From Ursus arctos (taxonomy: Eukaryota; Chordata; Mammalia; Carnivora; Ursidae), in the NCBI RefSeq assembly GCF_023065955.2, contig NW_026622886.1, positions 7,636,001 through 7,700,000 of the forward strand: a stretch of DNA of 64,000 nucleotides, given 5' to 3'. Made by a program: the position numbers and the translations under genes. The first letter of the stretch is position 1. Each line of letters begins with the position of its first letter. The notes below the pieces were generated by a model. That model ran no database searches. It saw only the letters and a list, made by a program, of their open reading frames with translations, and was not told where the DNA came from. Shown piece after piece: positions 11,627 through 23,104 of the stretch.

Positions 11627-12099
11627 GGCAGGACCGCAGTAGCAGATCGTGCAGGCGTCATTTCCGGTCGCAAAGGAAATGAGCATTTTGTAAGTTACAG
11701 TCCAAATGAATTGGAATGACTAAATTTTGGCTTAAAAAAAGAGGCTGGAAAAACTGTAGCCATCTTCAAGGGGGTCCCCCTGCACTTCTAAACTTCTGGG
11801 CTTCAGGGTATGTAGTTTTAATGCAGTTGTCCTTCCCTCCCCAAGATGGGCATGGTTTCCCTCCTTTGATGGCTCTGAAACGTTATTCTGACATACACCG
11901 TGCATCCCGATGCCTTCCGACCTATTCATTCTCCAGCAGCCTTCAGCCCTAAATAAGGAACACATGTCATCCCGGGCAGATTTTTCGCCTGCCACTTGCT
12001 ACTAAATCGGTGACCTTTTCCAGACTGAGCCTCAGCAAAAGCTTTTTTATGCAGCCAGCTCACCGGAGACGGACAGGCTGGAGCTGCCTGGAGGCCTCA

Positions 12100-12460
12100 G
12101 CACTGGGGGCTCCCGTTCGTCTGCCACTCTTTCTCCTTGCCCTGGCGTTCCTGTGAGCAGAGGGAAGGTTCCTTTCTCTTCAAATGTCACCTCAGCTGTG
12201 CTTTTCCACTCCCCCCCCCCCGTCTTGTCTGGTAAGCTCTGGTCCCTCCTCCCATCCCTCTCGATCCCCTCATCTACTTTACTGTCATGGGATCTCAGCG
12301 CCACTTGGCACTTTACTATGGCTTGGCTCCTCCACTGAAATGATTGTGCCAATGAGACGGGGCCTTAAGGTCTTTGGCTTTGTCGTTGTTGTTTACAACT
12401 CAGAGCCCAGAGCAGTCCCTGGCACATACTCAGCCCTTAATAAATGAATGTTGGATGAAT
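12100..12460 (+). repeat. L2 LINE 3' end
   Basis: 'ttcaaatgtcacctcagctg' is followed by 'cagagcagtccctggcacat' and the tail 'cagcccttaataaatgaatg'. A C-run interrupts it at 12212-12221. Confidence 0.75.
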
Positions 12461-12502
12461 GAATGAGTGGACGGGTGGATGGATGGATGGATGGATGGGT
12501 GA
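12448..12502. repeat. (GGAT)n / (GAAT)n microsatellite
   Basis: 'gatgaatgaatgagtgg' leads into five 'ggat' units. It has grown from the L2 tail. Confidence 0.9.
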
Positions 12503-13614
12503 ACAAATCTCGATTAGAATGCTGGCACCTTGTTCAGAATTATTTGCTTATCTGCACACACACGCATCCTCTCTTTGGCTCTCTCCCACCACAGCCCAAT
12601 CATTTCCGTGACTTTCCCCAAACAAAATTATTTTCTCTCTTGAACTTGGAAGTCTCCCTTTAGTATCCATCAGAAAAGATACCAAAACTATTAAAAAGCA
12701 AGGTCTTGTGCTTTATTACTGATGATGTAATACCATGCCAAGAGGAGACCATTAGTTGACTATTATAGGTGTTGCCCTTGGCTTGCTAAGAAAGGCCTCT
12801 CTCCGAGGGGGATGGCAATAAGCAGGCTTAGAGAGAGTGACTCAGCTCACGGAATCCCAGTGGTTTATGTGGCATGTGTACTGTTTAGTTTCTGCAGGTG
12901 TTGTGTGAGAAGAGTGTGTGGAAAGACCTGGAGGAAACCAGGGTCCATGCCCACATCCCAGTCCCGCTGTTGATTTCAGCAGCCTTCCTTCCCGCGTTGA
13001 TCCTGAGCCGCGGAGAAGCACCGTTTTGTTAAGAAGCAAGGGTTCTGGTCTCTACGCTGTTGCGTACTTTTGGGCATATCGTTTCCTCCTGCTGTAACTC
13101 AGTTCCATCCGCTATGCCGTGAAAAGGTTAGACGAGATGATTACTACGGTTGTTCCAAGTGTAGTATTTTTAACTGTACTAGGACCCCGTCTGATAAACT
13201 GTTCTAATGTCCTTTTGAAGTCTGCCACTTGGCATGCCTCTGTCATAACACGTTTCAGGCCACGTATTTGGTCACGTGCTTTGTTTTCTTGATGAACCTG
13301 TGGCCTTTCTGAGAGGGAGGACCCTGTCTTGTCTACAGGCTTGTCACCCAGGGTCAGACCCAGTGTCCAGTACTTGGACGTTCTGTGGATAATGCGACTC
13401 AGCTCTTTTCCTGCACTTGGCTACCTGTTGATTGAGTTGCAAGTCTGTAGTGAAATGCCCCAAAAGACAGGTGGCTTGTGCCAGATTCATAAATCGTCCA
13501 TGCCTAAGTTCTGAGAATCTCATCCCTCTTGTGTGCCATCTCTAACACTTCTCCAGTATAGAAAGCTTCTTTTAATCCCCTCTCCTTCCCCTTTTATCTT
13601 CATCCCAGAGAAAC

Positions 13615-13790
13615 ACCACCTAGCCTTTGGGGTCACACTCAGATCCCAGCTCCATCATTAGCCTGTGGGATACTGGGCTGGTGGCATTTATCTCTGAACC
13701 TCCCTTACCTGTTAATGGGAATAATAATACTGACCTTGCAGGCTTGGTCACAGGATGAAGTGGCCTCTAGCACAGTGCCTAACAGGATTA
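13615..13790 (+). repeat. MIR SINE
   Basis: 'actcagatcccagctccatc', 'ctctgaacctcccttacctg' and 'gaataataatactgaccttg' follow the MIR order. Confidence 0.75.
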
Positions 13791-14959
13791 AACACTGTTC
13801 AGTATTCCCTCCAGGGCTCAGTTCAAGACACCCTCAGAGCTTTTCCACCCAACCCTTGGTACCTGTTCCTTAGACACTGTCGGATGTGATACCTGTGTTG
13901 GTTATCTTGGAATATCTGTAGTCACTTTTGCAAAAGAGACTATAAAAGGCTAAAATGCTCCAGGAGCATTGCAGCACCTGCCAAAGTGTGTTCTCTTTTT
14001 TTTTAAGCCTAGTGTCCTGAAAATAATAAATTCTCAATTCATGTTACGCGCAGGCAGAGGAGACCATACCAGGACAGAGCGCCCGCACCATACCACACGG
14101 CCCTGATTGCAGACTTTCTCTCCACTTCCGTCTCCTTATCATTCAGATGACAAGTTCGGCCCAAAATAGTTCCCAGGCCCTTGCAGCTTAGATATCCTGG
14201 GCCATGATACTGCAATGGGGTCTTCTGAGGGTTTTTTTTAGAGTACAAAAAGCCTCATCCTCGATGCAGGAGTTTCCTTAGACCCGGAGGGGCTTTTCTA
14301 AACATGAGAGACACAGTTTTCGTGTGTGAGCATGTGGCCTCAGGTCGTTGACAGACAGGAATGTTTGGGGCTCAGCTTTCCTGCAGCCATGGGCTGCTGT
14401 GGCCAGCAGATTGTTTCAGGGGGAAAGACTGGCCACTGATTTCTCTCCTGGAAGGATGTGCATCACAACCAGACACTTGAATCCGAAGTTGGTGAAAGAA
14501 GTACAGAGACCTCAGTTTTTCACCAATGGTGCTAGGGAAGCCAATTGGGAATCTGACCATAGATAGAGCACCTTGTGAATGAATGAAAGGTTGTGGTAGC
14601 AGTGATGAAAGGTGGTGAGTATGGGCTTTGGAGTCAAGGCTGCCTAACTGCAAATTTAGATTGAGAAGGAGCTGATATGTTGACAGTCTAGAATCCCTAC
14701 CTTTAGATTTCCCCATTGGCTCGTCTTGACACAGTACCATACGGTAGCTTTCTGCCGTTATACGGGGGAGACCCCTTTTCTGGCTTCACTCTTCTTTGTT
14801 CAACAGCAGCACATCTTGGGGCCCAGCATTCTACCTTGGTCGTCTTCTCCATTAGCCTCTCCTTTCCACGAGCTCATGCTCTAAAAGACATTTGCATTCC
14901 AGCGATACCCAGGTCTGCAGCTTGGAGCCCAGGCTGAATTTAGGCAAAAGAAGAACTCT

Positions 14960-15350
14960 TGATTCCATCCAAATGGTGGTATGTCCATGCTTTGGAATAC
15001 CACTCAGCAATAAAAAGGAACGCCGTATTAATGCATATAACAACTTGGGTAAATTTCAGAAACACTGTGCTAAGTACAGAAAGTCAAACATGGAAAACTC
15101 CGTGTTCTATGATTGTGATTCTGTTTATGTGCAGTCCTAGAAGAGGCTGAATGATGGTGTGACAGACAGTCAGCAGCAGTCGCCTGGAGCTGGGATTCAG
15201 GGAGGTAGGTCGCCTGCAGAAGGGCCACAAGGAAACGTTAGGGTGTTGGAACCGTTCTGTATCTTGTTGGTGATGATGCTTATGTCACCGCATGCAGTTA
15301 CCAAAAATCAATGAGTTATTGAACTCCACCATACTTCGGTAAAGCTTGAG
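14960..15350 (+). mobile_element. Old L1 3' end (L1ME/MC-like)
   Basis: The ORF2 C-terminus is recognisable as 'tgctttggaataccactcag' and 'caataaaaaggaacg'. It is followed by 3' UTR text, 'ggtgttggaaccgttctgta' and 'tatcttgttggtgatgatg'. Confidence 0.78.
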
Positions 15351-15399
15351 GGAAAAAGAACCACTCCATCGTCTCTGGTCTAAGCAACTGGAGAGATGG

Positions 15400-15650
15400 A
15401 GAGAATGAGCTGCTCTTCCCTGACATGGGTAACACGGGTGGGAGAGCGGGTGGAGAAGAGAAGAATCAAGAGTTCGATATGGGACGTCCCAAGTCTGAGA
15501 TGCCTAGTAGATGTCCCAACCAGAGAAGTGAGATGGGCGGTTGAATTTATGATTCTGGAACCCAGTGTAGAAATCAGACTGGGGACAACACGTGGGTGGC
15601 ATTTAAAGCAGTGGCCTGGAAGGAGGTCACCAGGGACACCGGCTGGTGAG
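15400..15650 (+). repeat. Unnamed ancient mammalian repeat, fragment 1
   Basis: 'cccaagtctgagatgcctag' and 'tagatgtcccaaccagagaa' match a widespread old mammalian repeat whose usual text is '…aagtttgagatgcctattagacat…'. I recognise the pattern but cannot name the family. A second fragment from another part of it seems to lie at 23105-23480. Confidence 0.5.
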
Positions 15651-15739
15651 CGGGGAGCGGGAGAGCTCTGGGGATTGAGGGGAGGCCTCGGTGTGCTCCG
15701 GTGTCAGTAGGGAAGACTCGCTGGGATCAACTGTGAAAA

Positions 15740-16155
15740 ACTACTATTGGCATAAACCAAGTATTCCTTCCATAGTAGCTATATCGTCATCAGCTTTTAT
15801 GTTGGTGAAATTCACATCATTTCAACCAAGTAAGCATTTTTAAATGCGCGATTCAGGAGTGTTTAGTTGTTTATAGGGGGAGGCAACTGTCACCTCTGTC
15901 TAGTTTTGAGACATTCTCATCGCCCCAGAAGAACACCCCGTACCCAGCAAATCGTCACTCCCCACTGTCCCTCCCGCTGTGTCCCATTCACCACTGACCT
16001 ACTTTCTGTCTCTACTCTAGAGATATAAAAGGAACCATACAGTATGTGAGCTTTTGTGTCTGGCTTCTTTCACTAGGCTGAACATGTCCAAGGTTCAACC
16101 AAGTTGTAACACACATCAGTACTGCGTTCCTTTTTACAGCTGAGTACCTTATTTT
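15740..16155 (-). mobile_element. Old L1 3' region, antisense
   Basis: 'gttggtgaaattcacatcat', 'gaaccatacagtatgtgagc' and 'tctggcttctttcactaggc' read as antisense old L1 ORF2 end and 3' UTR. The element ends near 'tttttacagctgagtacctt'. Confidence 0.7.
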
Positions 16156-16734
16156 ATTATTATTATTCCGTGTCTCCCCACACTGACCCCAGGGCACGTG
16201 TGGGCGTTGTTGCCTGAGAACCTCCCCCCCATCCTCTTTACCTTGCTGTCCTTTCCTCCTTCTCCTCCTCCCTGTGCTGATTTGACTTGTTTTAAGGGGT
16301 GAGTCCCACCTCCTCAGAGCCTTACCCCACACCCAGCAGCACCTTTTTTGCGTCGCCCAGACACGTACGTAATTTCGTAAAGTCGCCTTGACCACCTCTT
16401 TCCCAGAGCCTGACTGGCTCCAGACATAGGCTAACTTGTTGTCCCCACAGCACTATTCCCAGCAGGGAGAGAGTACTCCAGTGCTCCCCAGGGTATGTGG
16501 AACCCTGGGAGATCCAGGGTTACGACAGCACCGAGTCTGCCCCCGTTCCCACATGCCCCACCGCCTCAGTAGATTGCAAGCACCTCACCTCCACCTCTTG
16601 GTATCGATGGCCCTCGGCCCGGGCATGCCGCCCGCATACAGATCCCTCAGAAGGTGTTTGCTGACCGTGTTGTGTGTCTGCAGCCCTGAGCTCTCTGCTC
16701 ATCTCTAGGCATATGTGTTTCCACTGGGCTATTT

Positions 16735-16832
16735 CTAAAAGGAAGAAAGAGAGAGAAAAGGAGGGAGGGAGAGGGTGAGGGGAAGGAAGGGAGGGAGGGG
16801 AAGGAAGGAAAGGAATGAAAGAAAAATAAGAC
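16735..16832. repeat. GA-rich / (GGAA)n low-complexity tract
   Basis: About 100 bp is purine-only or nearly so, with 'gagggagggagagggtgagg' and 'ggaaggaaggaaagg'. Confidence 0.9.
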
Positions 16833-16879
16833 CCTTGATTTCTAAACCCTTCAAGCATCCACTGATCCATCTCCCACAC

Positions 16880-17110
16880 AGCAGCAAGAATGTTCTTTTC
16901 AGACACAAACTCCGATCGCTCTGGTCCTCACTGACTGTAGCTGGGCTGTATGGCATCCCCATGCCGCACCACCCCATGGGGCACTGTCTGCATTGTCTTC
17001 TTTGCAAATGGTGCCTGGTGTCCTTGACCAGATGGTCCTGCCTCCCTCAGACCCTTCAGTTGTGCCCCTGCTTGTCCTTCAAGGGGAAGCCTCCTCACTG
17101 TGGGCCTGGA
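16880..17110 (+). repeat. Probable L2 LINE fragment
   Basis: 'acaaactccgatcgctctgg' resembles the L2 segment '…tctgatcacgtcactcc…'. The rest is very diverged. Confidence 0.4.
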
Positions 17111-17149
17111 CTGTGAGGTGCAATCTGCCCCTCAGACACCAGGTGTGAG

Positions 17150-17755
17150 TATCAGGCCCCGGGTTACCCACACTTCCATTCTACTTGGCTACTGAGTCAG
17201 GACTTCCCTCAACCCCTTCCTCATGTAGGTTTGCTATTTGCTAGATCACAGAACTCAGGAACCCACTTTACTTACTATTAGTGGTTGATTATAAAGACTA
17301 CAACTCAGAAGAGCCAAGTGGGAGAGATGCCTAAGGCAAGATGGGGGGAGGGGTGCGGAGGTGCCATGCCCTTTCTGAGGGCACCACCCTCAAGCACTGA
17401 CATGTGTTCACCAACCCGTAAGCTCTGAATACCATCATTTAGGTCTTTATGGAGGTTTCATTAGGTAGGCGTGATCGATTAAATCATTGGCCGTTTGTGA
17501 TGGAGTCCATTCCCGGCCCCTCTCCCCTCCCTGGAGGTTGGGCAATGGGGTGAAAGTCCCAAGCTTCTAATCAAGACTCTGTCTTTCTGGCAAGCAGCCC
17601 TCCATGTAGCTCTCTAGGGGCCCACCAAGAGTCACCCCCTTACAACAAAAGATGTTCCTATCACCCTTACCACTCAGGAAATTCCAAGGGTTTGAGGAGC
17701 TCTGTGCCAGGAACCAGAGACAGAGACCATGTATCTTTCTGTGACACCACATCCT
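17150..17755. mobile_element. Ancient ERV-type solo LTR (possibly ERVL/MLT2-like)
   Basis: 'aggtttcattaggtaggcgt', 'gattaaatcattggccgttt', 'ccctggaggttgggcaat' and 'ggaaattccaagggtttgag' follow a familiar old mammalian LTR. The family name is not certain, and no internal viral genes are visible. Confidence 0.65.
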
Positions 17756-17814
17756 TCGTCCTTGTCAAGCTTCCTGCTACAAGGTCTTAACATACACTAC
17801 CCCCCACCCATCTT

Positions 17815-17978
17815 CCTTCAGATCGCGATCGGATCCTTCTTTCCTCAGATGACCTCCTTGGCTGACTTCCCCTCTTACAGACCCCTGGCAGCACTCTGAC
17901 CTCTGACCTCACCTCCCCTAACCCTTTAGGGTCACAGTTCCACATTTGTTGGTGTGATTATTTAGGGACCTTGCCCTA
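17815..17978 (+). repeat. L2 LINE, left part (split by an LTR)
   Basis: 'tcctcagatgacctccttgg' and 'tttagggaccttgccc' fit the L2 3' region. The element resumes at 18334 after the MLT1-like LTR. Confidence 0.55.
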
Positions 17979-18333
17979 TGTCATGGGCTGAATTATGTCC
18001 CCCCAAATTCATATGATGAAGTCCTAACCCCCAATACCTCAGAATGTGGGTTGCCTTTTGGAGAGAGGGTTTTTAGACAGGTAATGAAGCTAACATGAGG
18101 TCATTAGGATGGGCCATTGTGTGATATGACTGGTGTCCTTATAAGAAGAGATTAGGACACACAGAGAGACCATGTGAAGACTCAGGGAGAAGACGGTTAT
18201 CTATAAGCCAAGGAGGAAAGACTCAGAAGAAACAACCCTGCCAACACCTCGATCTGGGACTTCCAAATAAATTCTGGCCTTTCAGCCACCCCGTCTGTGG
18301 TACTTGTTACAGCAGCCCTAGCAAACTCATACG
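17979..18333 (+). mobile_element. MLT1-type solo LTR inserted in an L2
   Basis: It begins 'tgtcatgggctgaattatgt' and runs through 'actggtgtccttataagaag' and 'aaataaattctgg' (polyadenylation-type signal). It ends 'agcaaactcatacg', matching MLT1 solo-LTR order. The near-matching pentamers 'cccta' (17974-17978) and 'tccta' (18334-18338) may be its target duplication. Confidence 0.85.
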
Positions 18334-18452
18334 TCCTAAGCGGCACTGAGGTCGGGACCATCTCGCGATTCACCCACCATTGCATCCCCATGGCCCAGCC
18401 TGGTGCTTAACTAATATGTATTCAATAAGTATTTGCTAAATGGTTGAGTGAT
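18334..18452 (+). repeat. L2 LINE 3' end, right part
   Basis: 'taagcggcactgaggtcggg', 'ccatggcccagcctggtgc' and the tail 'attcaataagtatttgctaa' continue the L2 cut at 17978. Confidence 0.7.
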
Positions 18453-18954
18453 TGACCTCATGGCGATGAGAGAGATCTTCGAAATACGAAGTTTCATTAA
18501 CCTGGTACTGAATAGTCCAGACTGGTGACCCTTTATTGTTTTAGTCTCTCTGTTCCTCTCTATCTTCTCTGATTGAATAAGCATCCCTACATCTCTGTCA
18601 TCTATCCGAGGACCAGCCTTAAGAAGATAGATTTGGTCTTTAATCTATCCTGACAGTTGCTCAGCCATACCGAGGCCTCTGCTGGCAACTTCCGCCTTCC
18701 AGACCATGTTTCCAAGTATAAAGGTTGCACAGTGTCTGGCCTCTGCATATGTAGAGTATCAGCGAGTAATAATGCTGTAATCTCAGAATACTATATGGGG
18801 GAAATTGAGTAATAGCTACAGAAGACCCGGAAGTATTTGCTAATGGTGGTAATACTTAAAGTTGAACAGTAGTTTACAGTTTACAACATTTTATTTTACT
18901 CTTAAAATAACCATATGATGGGAGTAGGGTGAACTTTATCATCATCCACTTTTT

Positions 18955-19384
18955 TATTTTTATTTATTTAAATTACATTTAGTTAACATATAGTGTATTA
19001 TTAGTTTCAGGGGTAGAATTTTGTGATTCATCAGTTGCATATAACACAGTGCTCATTACATCAAGTGCCCTCCTTAATGCCCATCACCCAATTCCCCATA
19101 CCCCCACCCACCACCCTCTAGCAAGCCTCACTTTGTTCCCTATAGTTACGAGTCTCTTATGGGTTGCCTCCCTTTTGGTTTTTATCTTATTTTTCCTTCC
19201 CTTCCCCTATGTTCATCTATTTCTTAAATTCACATACGAGTGAAATCATACAGTATTTGTCTTTCTCTGAGGCTTATTTCATTTAGTGTAATACCCTCCA
19301 GTCCCATCCATGTCATTGCAAATGGCAAGATTTCATTTTTTTGATGGTTGAGTAATATTCCATTGTATATATACACCACATCTT
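18955..19384 (-). mobile_element. Carnivore L1 3' end, antisense, left part
   Basis: 'ttagttaacatatagtgtat' and 'gcatataacacagtgctcat' are carnivore L1 3' UTR in antisense. Antisense ORF2 end follows ('gagtaatattccattgtata'). It is split by a SINEC at 19385 and resumes at 19598. Confidence 0.88.
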
Positions 19385-19583
19385 TTTTTTTTTTTAAGAT
19401 TTTATTTATTTATTTGACAGAGATAGAGACAGCCAGCGAGAGAGGGAACACAGGCAGGGGGAGTGGGAGAGGAAGAAGCAGGCTCCCAGCGGGGGAGCCT
19501 GATGTGGGACTCGATCCCAGAACGCCGGGATCACACCCTGAGCCGAAGGCAGATATTTAACGACTGAGCCACCCAGGCGCCCC
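19385..19583 (-). mobile_element. SINEC, antisense, inserted in L1, 14-bp target duplication
   Basis: It starts with a T-run and 'aagattttatttatttattt' and ends 'gactgagccacccaggcgcc'. Perfect copies of 'atacaccacatctt' flank it at 19371-19384 and 19584-19597. Confidence 0.97.
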
Positions 19584-19597
19584 ATACACCACATCTT

Positions 19598-19680
19598 CTT
19601 TATCTATTCATCTGTCGATGGACATCTGGGCTCTTTCCATAGTTTGGCTATTGTGAACATTGCTGCTGTGAATACTGGGG
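19598..19680 (-). mobile_element. Carnivore L1 3' end, antisense, right part
   Basis: 'ctttatctattcatctgtcg' and 'tccatagtttggctattgtg' continue the antisense ORF2 end. It is 5'-truncated near 19680. Confidence 0.85.
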
Positions 19681-19794
19681 GGTGTGTGCCCCTTTGAATC
19701 ACTATTTTAAAGAAATAAAAACTAAAGTTCAAAAACCAAGTAGTTTTGGTCCAGGTTGCACAGTTAATACAATTGACTTTGGATGGGGTTAGAT

Positions 19795-20112
19795 TGAATA
19801 ATGATAGGGTTAGGGGCACCAACACCCCCACACCCGCTCAGTTGAAAAATCTGCATATACCTTTTGACTCCCCCAAACTTACCTACTTATTGCCTGGAAG
19901 CCTTACTGATAATGTGAACAATTGATTAGCGCATATTTTGTATGTTACATGTATTATATTCTGTATTCTTACAAGCAAGCAAACTAGAGAAAAGGACATG
20001 TTAAAATCAGAAGAGAAAATACATTTACCATACTGTACTGTATTTATTTTTAAAAAATTCATATGTTAGTGGACTTGCACATTGAAACCCGTGTTGTTCA
20101 AGGGTCAACTAT
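19795..20112 (-). repeat. Interspersed repeat ending 'gttgttcaagggtcaact'
   Basis: 'gttaggggcaccaacacccc', 'ttttgactcccccaaactta', 'attttgtatgttacatgtat' and 'gttgttcaagggtcaact' match a very common mammalian repeat whose ends read 'ttgacccttgaacaac'. I cannot name the family securely. The left terminus is missing or diverged. Confidence 0.6.
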
Positions 20113-20280
20113 AATTTGGAAAAGCCAGAGCTTTTCTGGTGGCCTTAGAATCCTACCAACAAGTGCTTTTTCCTGCAGCCCCAGTAGGAAGAGTGAGATG
20201 ATTTCTTCTAGGCACTATTGTCAGTGAGTCAAAGGAGTGTCCATGAACAAAGTATCTGGAAGATGCCAACAAATCATGTG

Positions 20281-21038
20281 TTTTTTTTTTTTTTTTTTTT
20301 TAAAAAGACCCAAGAAGTCCATGGATGGTGATTGTAGCTGGATCCAGGCCAGCTCTGCTCCCCTGGTTGAGGCCGCGTCTGAGAGGTGACAGCAGCCAGG
20401 CGTCCTGGGAGTTGGTGTGATAAGAACAGCCTTGGAAGAGAGCCCAGCGGCTGGCCCTGAGTTCCTTTTTAGTTTTTCCCATTTCCAAAGAGCAAAGATC
20501 AGGGAAGAAGAAGAGAGAAATCATTATTTGAGATCTAGCAGGGGTTTTTAAACTGTAAATTAAGTTAATGTGGGCCCACTTGGGACTGACTCGAGAGGGT
20601 GGGTGGGGACTTATTCTTGTATCTTGGCAGATGGAATCATTATCTGGCCCTTTATTGGATTGTAGACTTTTCTGAGCCTTGGGCTGTCCTTCTGTTCTCC
20701 CTAGATGCCCCTGGGTAGGACGTGCTCTCAGCTCAGCGCCCTGGGATTGAGGGTGAAGGAAATTAGTCTCAGAGGATTCTGCAGTATTCTGGGCCTGTAG
20801 CCTCTGGTGGCAGCACGGGCAGGAACAGCCGTGCGGGTCATATAGGCCTTGGCCAGACTTTCTACCCATTCTCTCCTGTCCTTTGGAGCTTTGCCCGCAG
20901 TGGTACTTGGGGAGGGAGATGCCTTGCAGATTGTTCCTAACGGTGCGTGTAGGTGTGGAAACTAGGCTTTTGCAACAGAGAGACGTGAACACAGCCAAGG
21001 CTCTGTGGTCCCAGCCACTGGTCCTTGACAAATGATGT
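20281..21038 (-). other. Possible antisense processed retrocopy with poly(A) and a 243-codon ORF
   Basis: On the minus strand a 243-codon open frame (21031-20300) ends just before a run of about 22 A residues (20281-20302). The short near-repeats 'acaaatcatgt' (20269-20279) and 'acaaatgatgt' (21028-21038) bracket it. The ORF product has no domain I recognise; it is Ser/Gln/Arg/Pro-rich with one hydrophobic patch, MISLFFFPDLC. A chance ORF next to a chance T-run is equally possible. The right-hand repeat also falls in what looks like MIR sequence. Confidence 0.25.
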
Positions 21039-21160
21039 AACTTATCTAAACCTCAGTTTCCCTTCCAAACAATACAGATAAGCACAGTGCCGGGGTTGTC
21101 GTAAGGTACTCATATGTGCATGGAGAGCACATATCCCAGTGCCTGGACAAAGTACTCCCA
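21039..21160 (+). repeat. MIR SINE, 3' part
   Basis: 'ctaaacctcagtttccctt' is followed by 'agataagcacagtgccgggg' and 'cccagtgcctgg'. Confidence 0.72.
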
Positions 21161-21559
21161 GAAAGGGGGCTGCCCTGAGGAAAATAGGCTCCCATCACCG
21201 GACAGCCATGTGCACGCACATACAGTGCGGGCGGAGAAGAATGTGCTCGGGGACAGGACAGCAGAAGGGGCATGCTGAGAAAGCTCCTTTGGGCTTACGA
21301 TAAAGAGAGCTCACAAAGGGGTTGGAAGGGAGCTTCAAGGTCATCCGATCTATTGCAGAAATCCCCATCCCACAGCATGCCTGCTGGGTGACCTCCCACT
21401 CCAAAGGTCCCCAAACCTGCCATGCATGAGAATTAATGGGGCTGTCTTTGCAGAGAAATCCCCAGTCCTCCATCCAGGAGAATCTGTGTCAGGGAGGTTA
21501 GGGATAGCACCTGGCAGATGATAGGTAAACCATTTGAGAAGCTCTTTGTAGAGATCATA

Positions 21560-21680
21560 AAATCCAGAAGGCAGGAACTGGGTCTGTTTTCTGCAGTGCC
21601 GAGTTTCCAGCACTTGGCACTGAGCCCCCTGCATAGTAGGGTTTCGGTGAATACCTGCTGGATGAGGGCAGAATTGTGCA
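21560..21680 (+). repeat. L2 LINE 3' end
   Basis: 'aggcaggaactgggtctgtt', 'ttccagcacttggcactgag' and 'gtgaatacctgctggatgag' are L2 tail text. Confidence 0.72.
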
Positions 21681-22089
21681 GCCTCTTCCAGAACCATGCC
21701 AGAGTTCAGAAGCTGCTCCCTAGAAAGGCAGCTTGTTTCCATCTTGGTGAACTCCAGTGGAACTCTTACAGTCTTGCTTCTAAGCAGCAAAATCTATCTT
21801 CCTCCAATCTTCACTCGTTCAGCCTAATTCTACCTTCTAGAGTGACTCAGATTCTAATTCCTCTTAGAAGGGATTATCCCTCAGCTATCGAGGTCAGCAA
21901 GGATGGTGTCTTTATCTCTAAATGAAATCGAGGTTCCCCAAACAACAAGTCAGTTAGAGCAGGGGCACTTCATCAAGCACCCCCAGGGCAGCCAAATGGT
22001 TGATGAAAGGACCTTTTCATCTAGAGCCACATGGGTCCCAACTCAAGGCCGTGCAGTATGAACCTGAGACACAGAAGCATGCTCAAGGG

Positions 22090-22215
22090 TCTCAGCGGAG
22101 CCCCGTGAAATAGATAACCTTGACCATTTGCCATAGGAGGAAACTGAGGAACTAAGAACTCACGCAGGATTACCATTCCAGCGCAGGAGAGCTAGAATTT
22201 GAACCAGGTGAGACT
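22090..22215 (-). repeat. MIR SINE, antisense
   Basis: 'aggaggaaactgaggaacta' and 'gctagaatttgaaccaggt' are antisense MIR text. Confidence 0.72.
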
Positions 22216-23104
22216 TACACTCACGTTCCAGGAAAGAAGAGGCGGCCACATCGGAGAAGCTTATGCATAGAGAACACGGCCAGTGTGGAGTCAGTGTGGA
22301 GCCCCAACCTTGGGCGGTATGTCCCGAAACCCCTCGCTCCCCTTCTCTGGCTGCACCTGTAAGAGCAGGCGGTCCCAGGGTGCGTGCTCAGACCGTCGCT
22401 GTGCCCAGGAATGTCTGTGATCCCCGAGTGCATTTAGGCTGAGTTGAACTGAGGATGTAGGATCTGAGAAACATGGAGAAACTCTTTCTTCAGAAAGAGT
22501 CCTTCTCAACCCATTCAGGTGGCTTAAATACCTTTTTGTGTGGCATCTTCTAAGGGGATGCTTTATTATTCCGAACCCACCGGCCTGGGGCATCTGGGGC
22601 GGGCGCACAGCAGTTCTTAAAGGATGTTTAGTAAACGGTAATGCGATCCTATATTTGTTCCTTATTATTATCCATCCTGCACCCAGACATGCCCTGGATG
22701 GTACTATTAAAGACTTTACTATTTTAAAATAGCTTTTTAGAATAAATATGAGGTTGGGAAGTCATTGTTACTTTCTCTGCTGATACTCCGGGCAGCCCCT
22801 GGTTATAACATTTTAATATTCCCCTGCTGGTATGAGCAGAGCTGGTTTGATATGCAGCAGTGATTGGCGGACTCTCTGTCTGCATCCAGGAGCTTTCCTG
22901 GGCGGTGGGGATAAGGAGACAGCCCTGGGAGCATCTGTGAGTGGAGCTAGAACTTACCCATTCCTGGTGTTTACATGGAGAGGTTAACCCGTAAGCATCC
23001 ACTTCCAACCCCTTCAGAGAGAGTTCACAGTTCCAGATGGGCCGCGATGGCCGATGATAGATAGTACTTATTTTTCATCCATCCATCCACACTCTGCTGG
23101 AGCC

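Noticed and set aside
16520..17007. Pro/Leu/Ser-rich minus-strand ORFs
   Set aside because: They are translations of the GA-rich low-complexity tract.
20300..21031. 243-codon minus-strand ORF as a protein-coding gene
   Set aside because: It has no recognisable domain or exon structure and lies antisense in an intron. It is kept only as a possible retrocopy.
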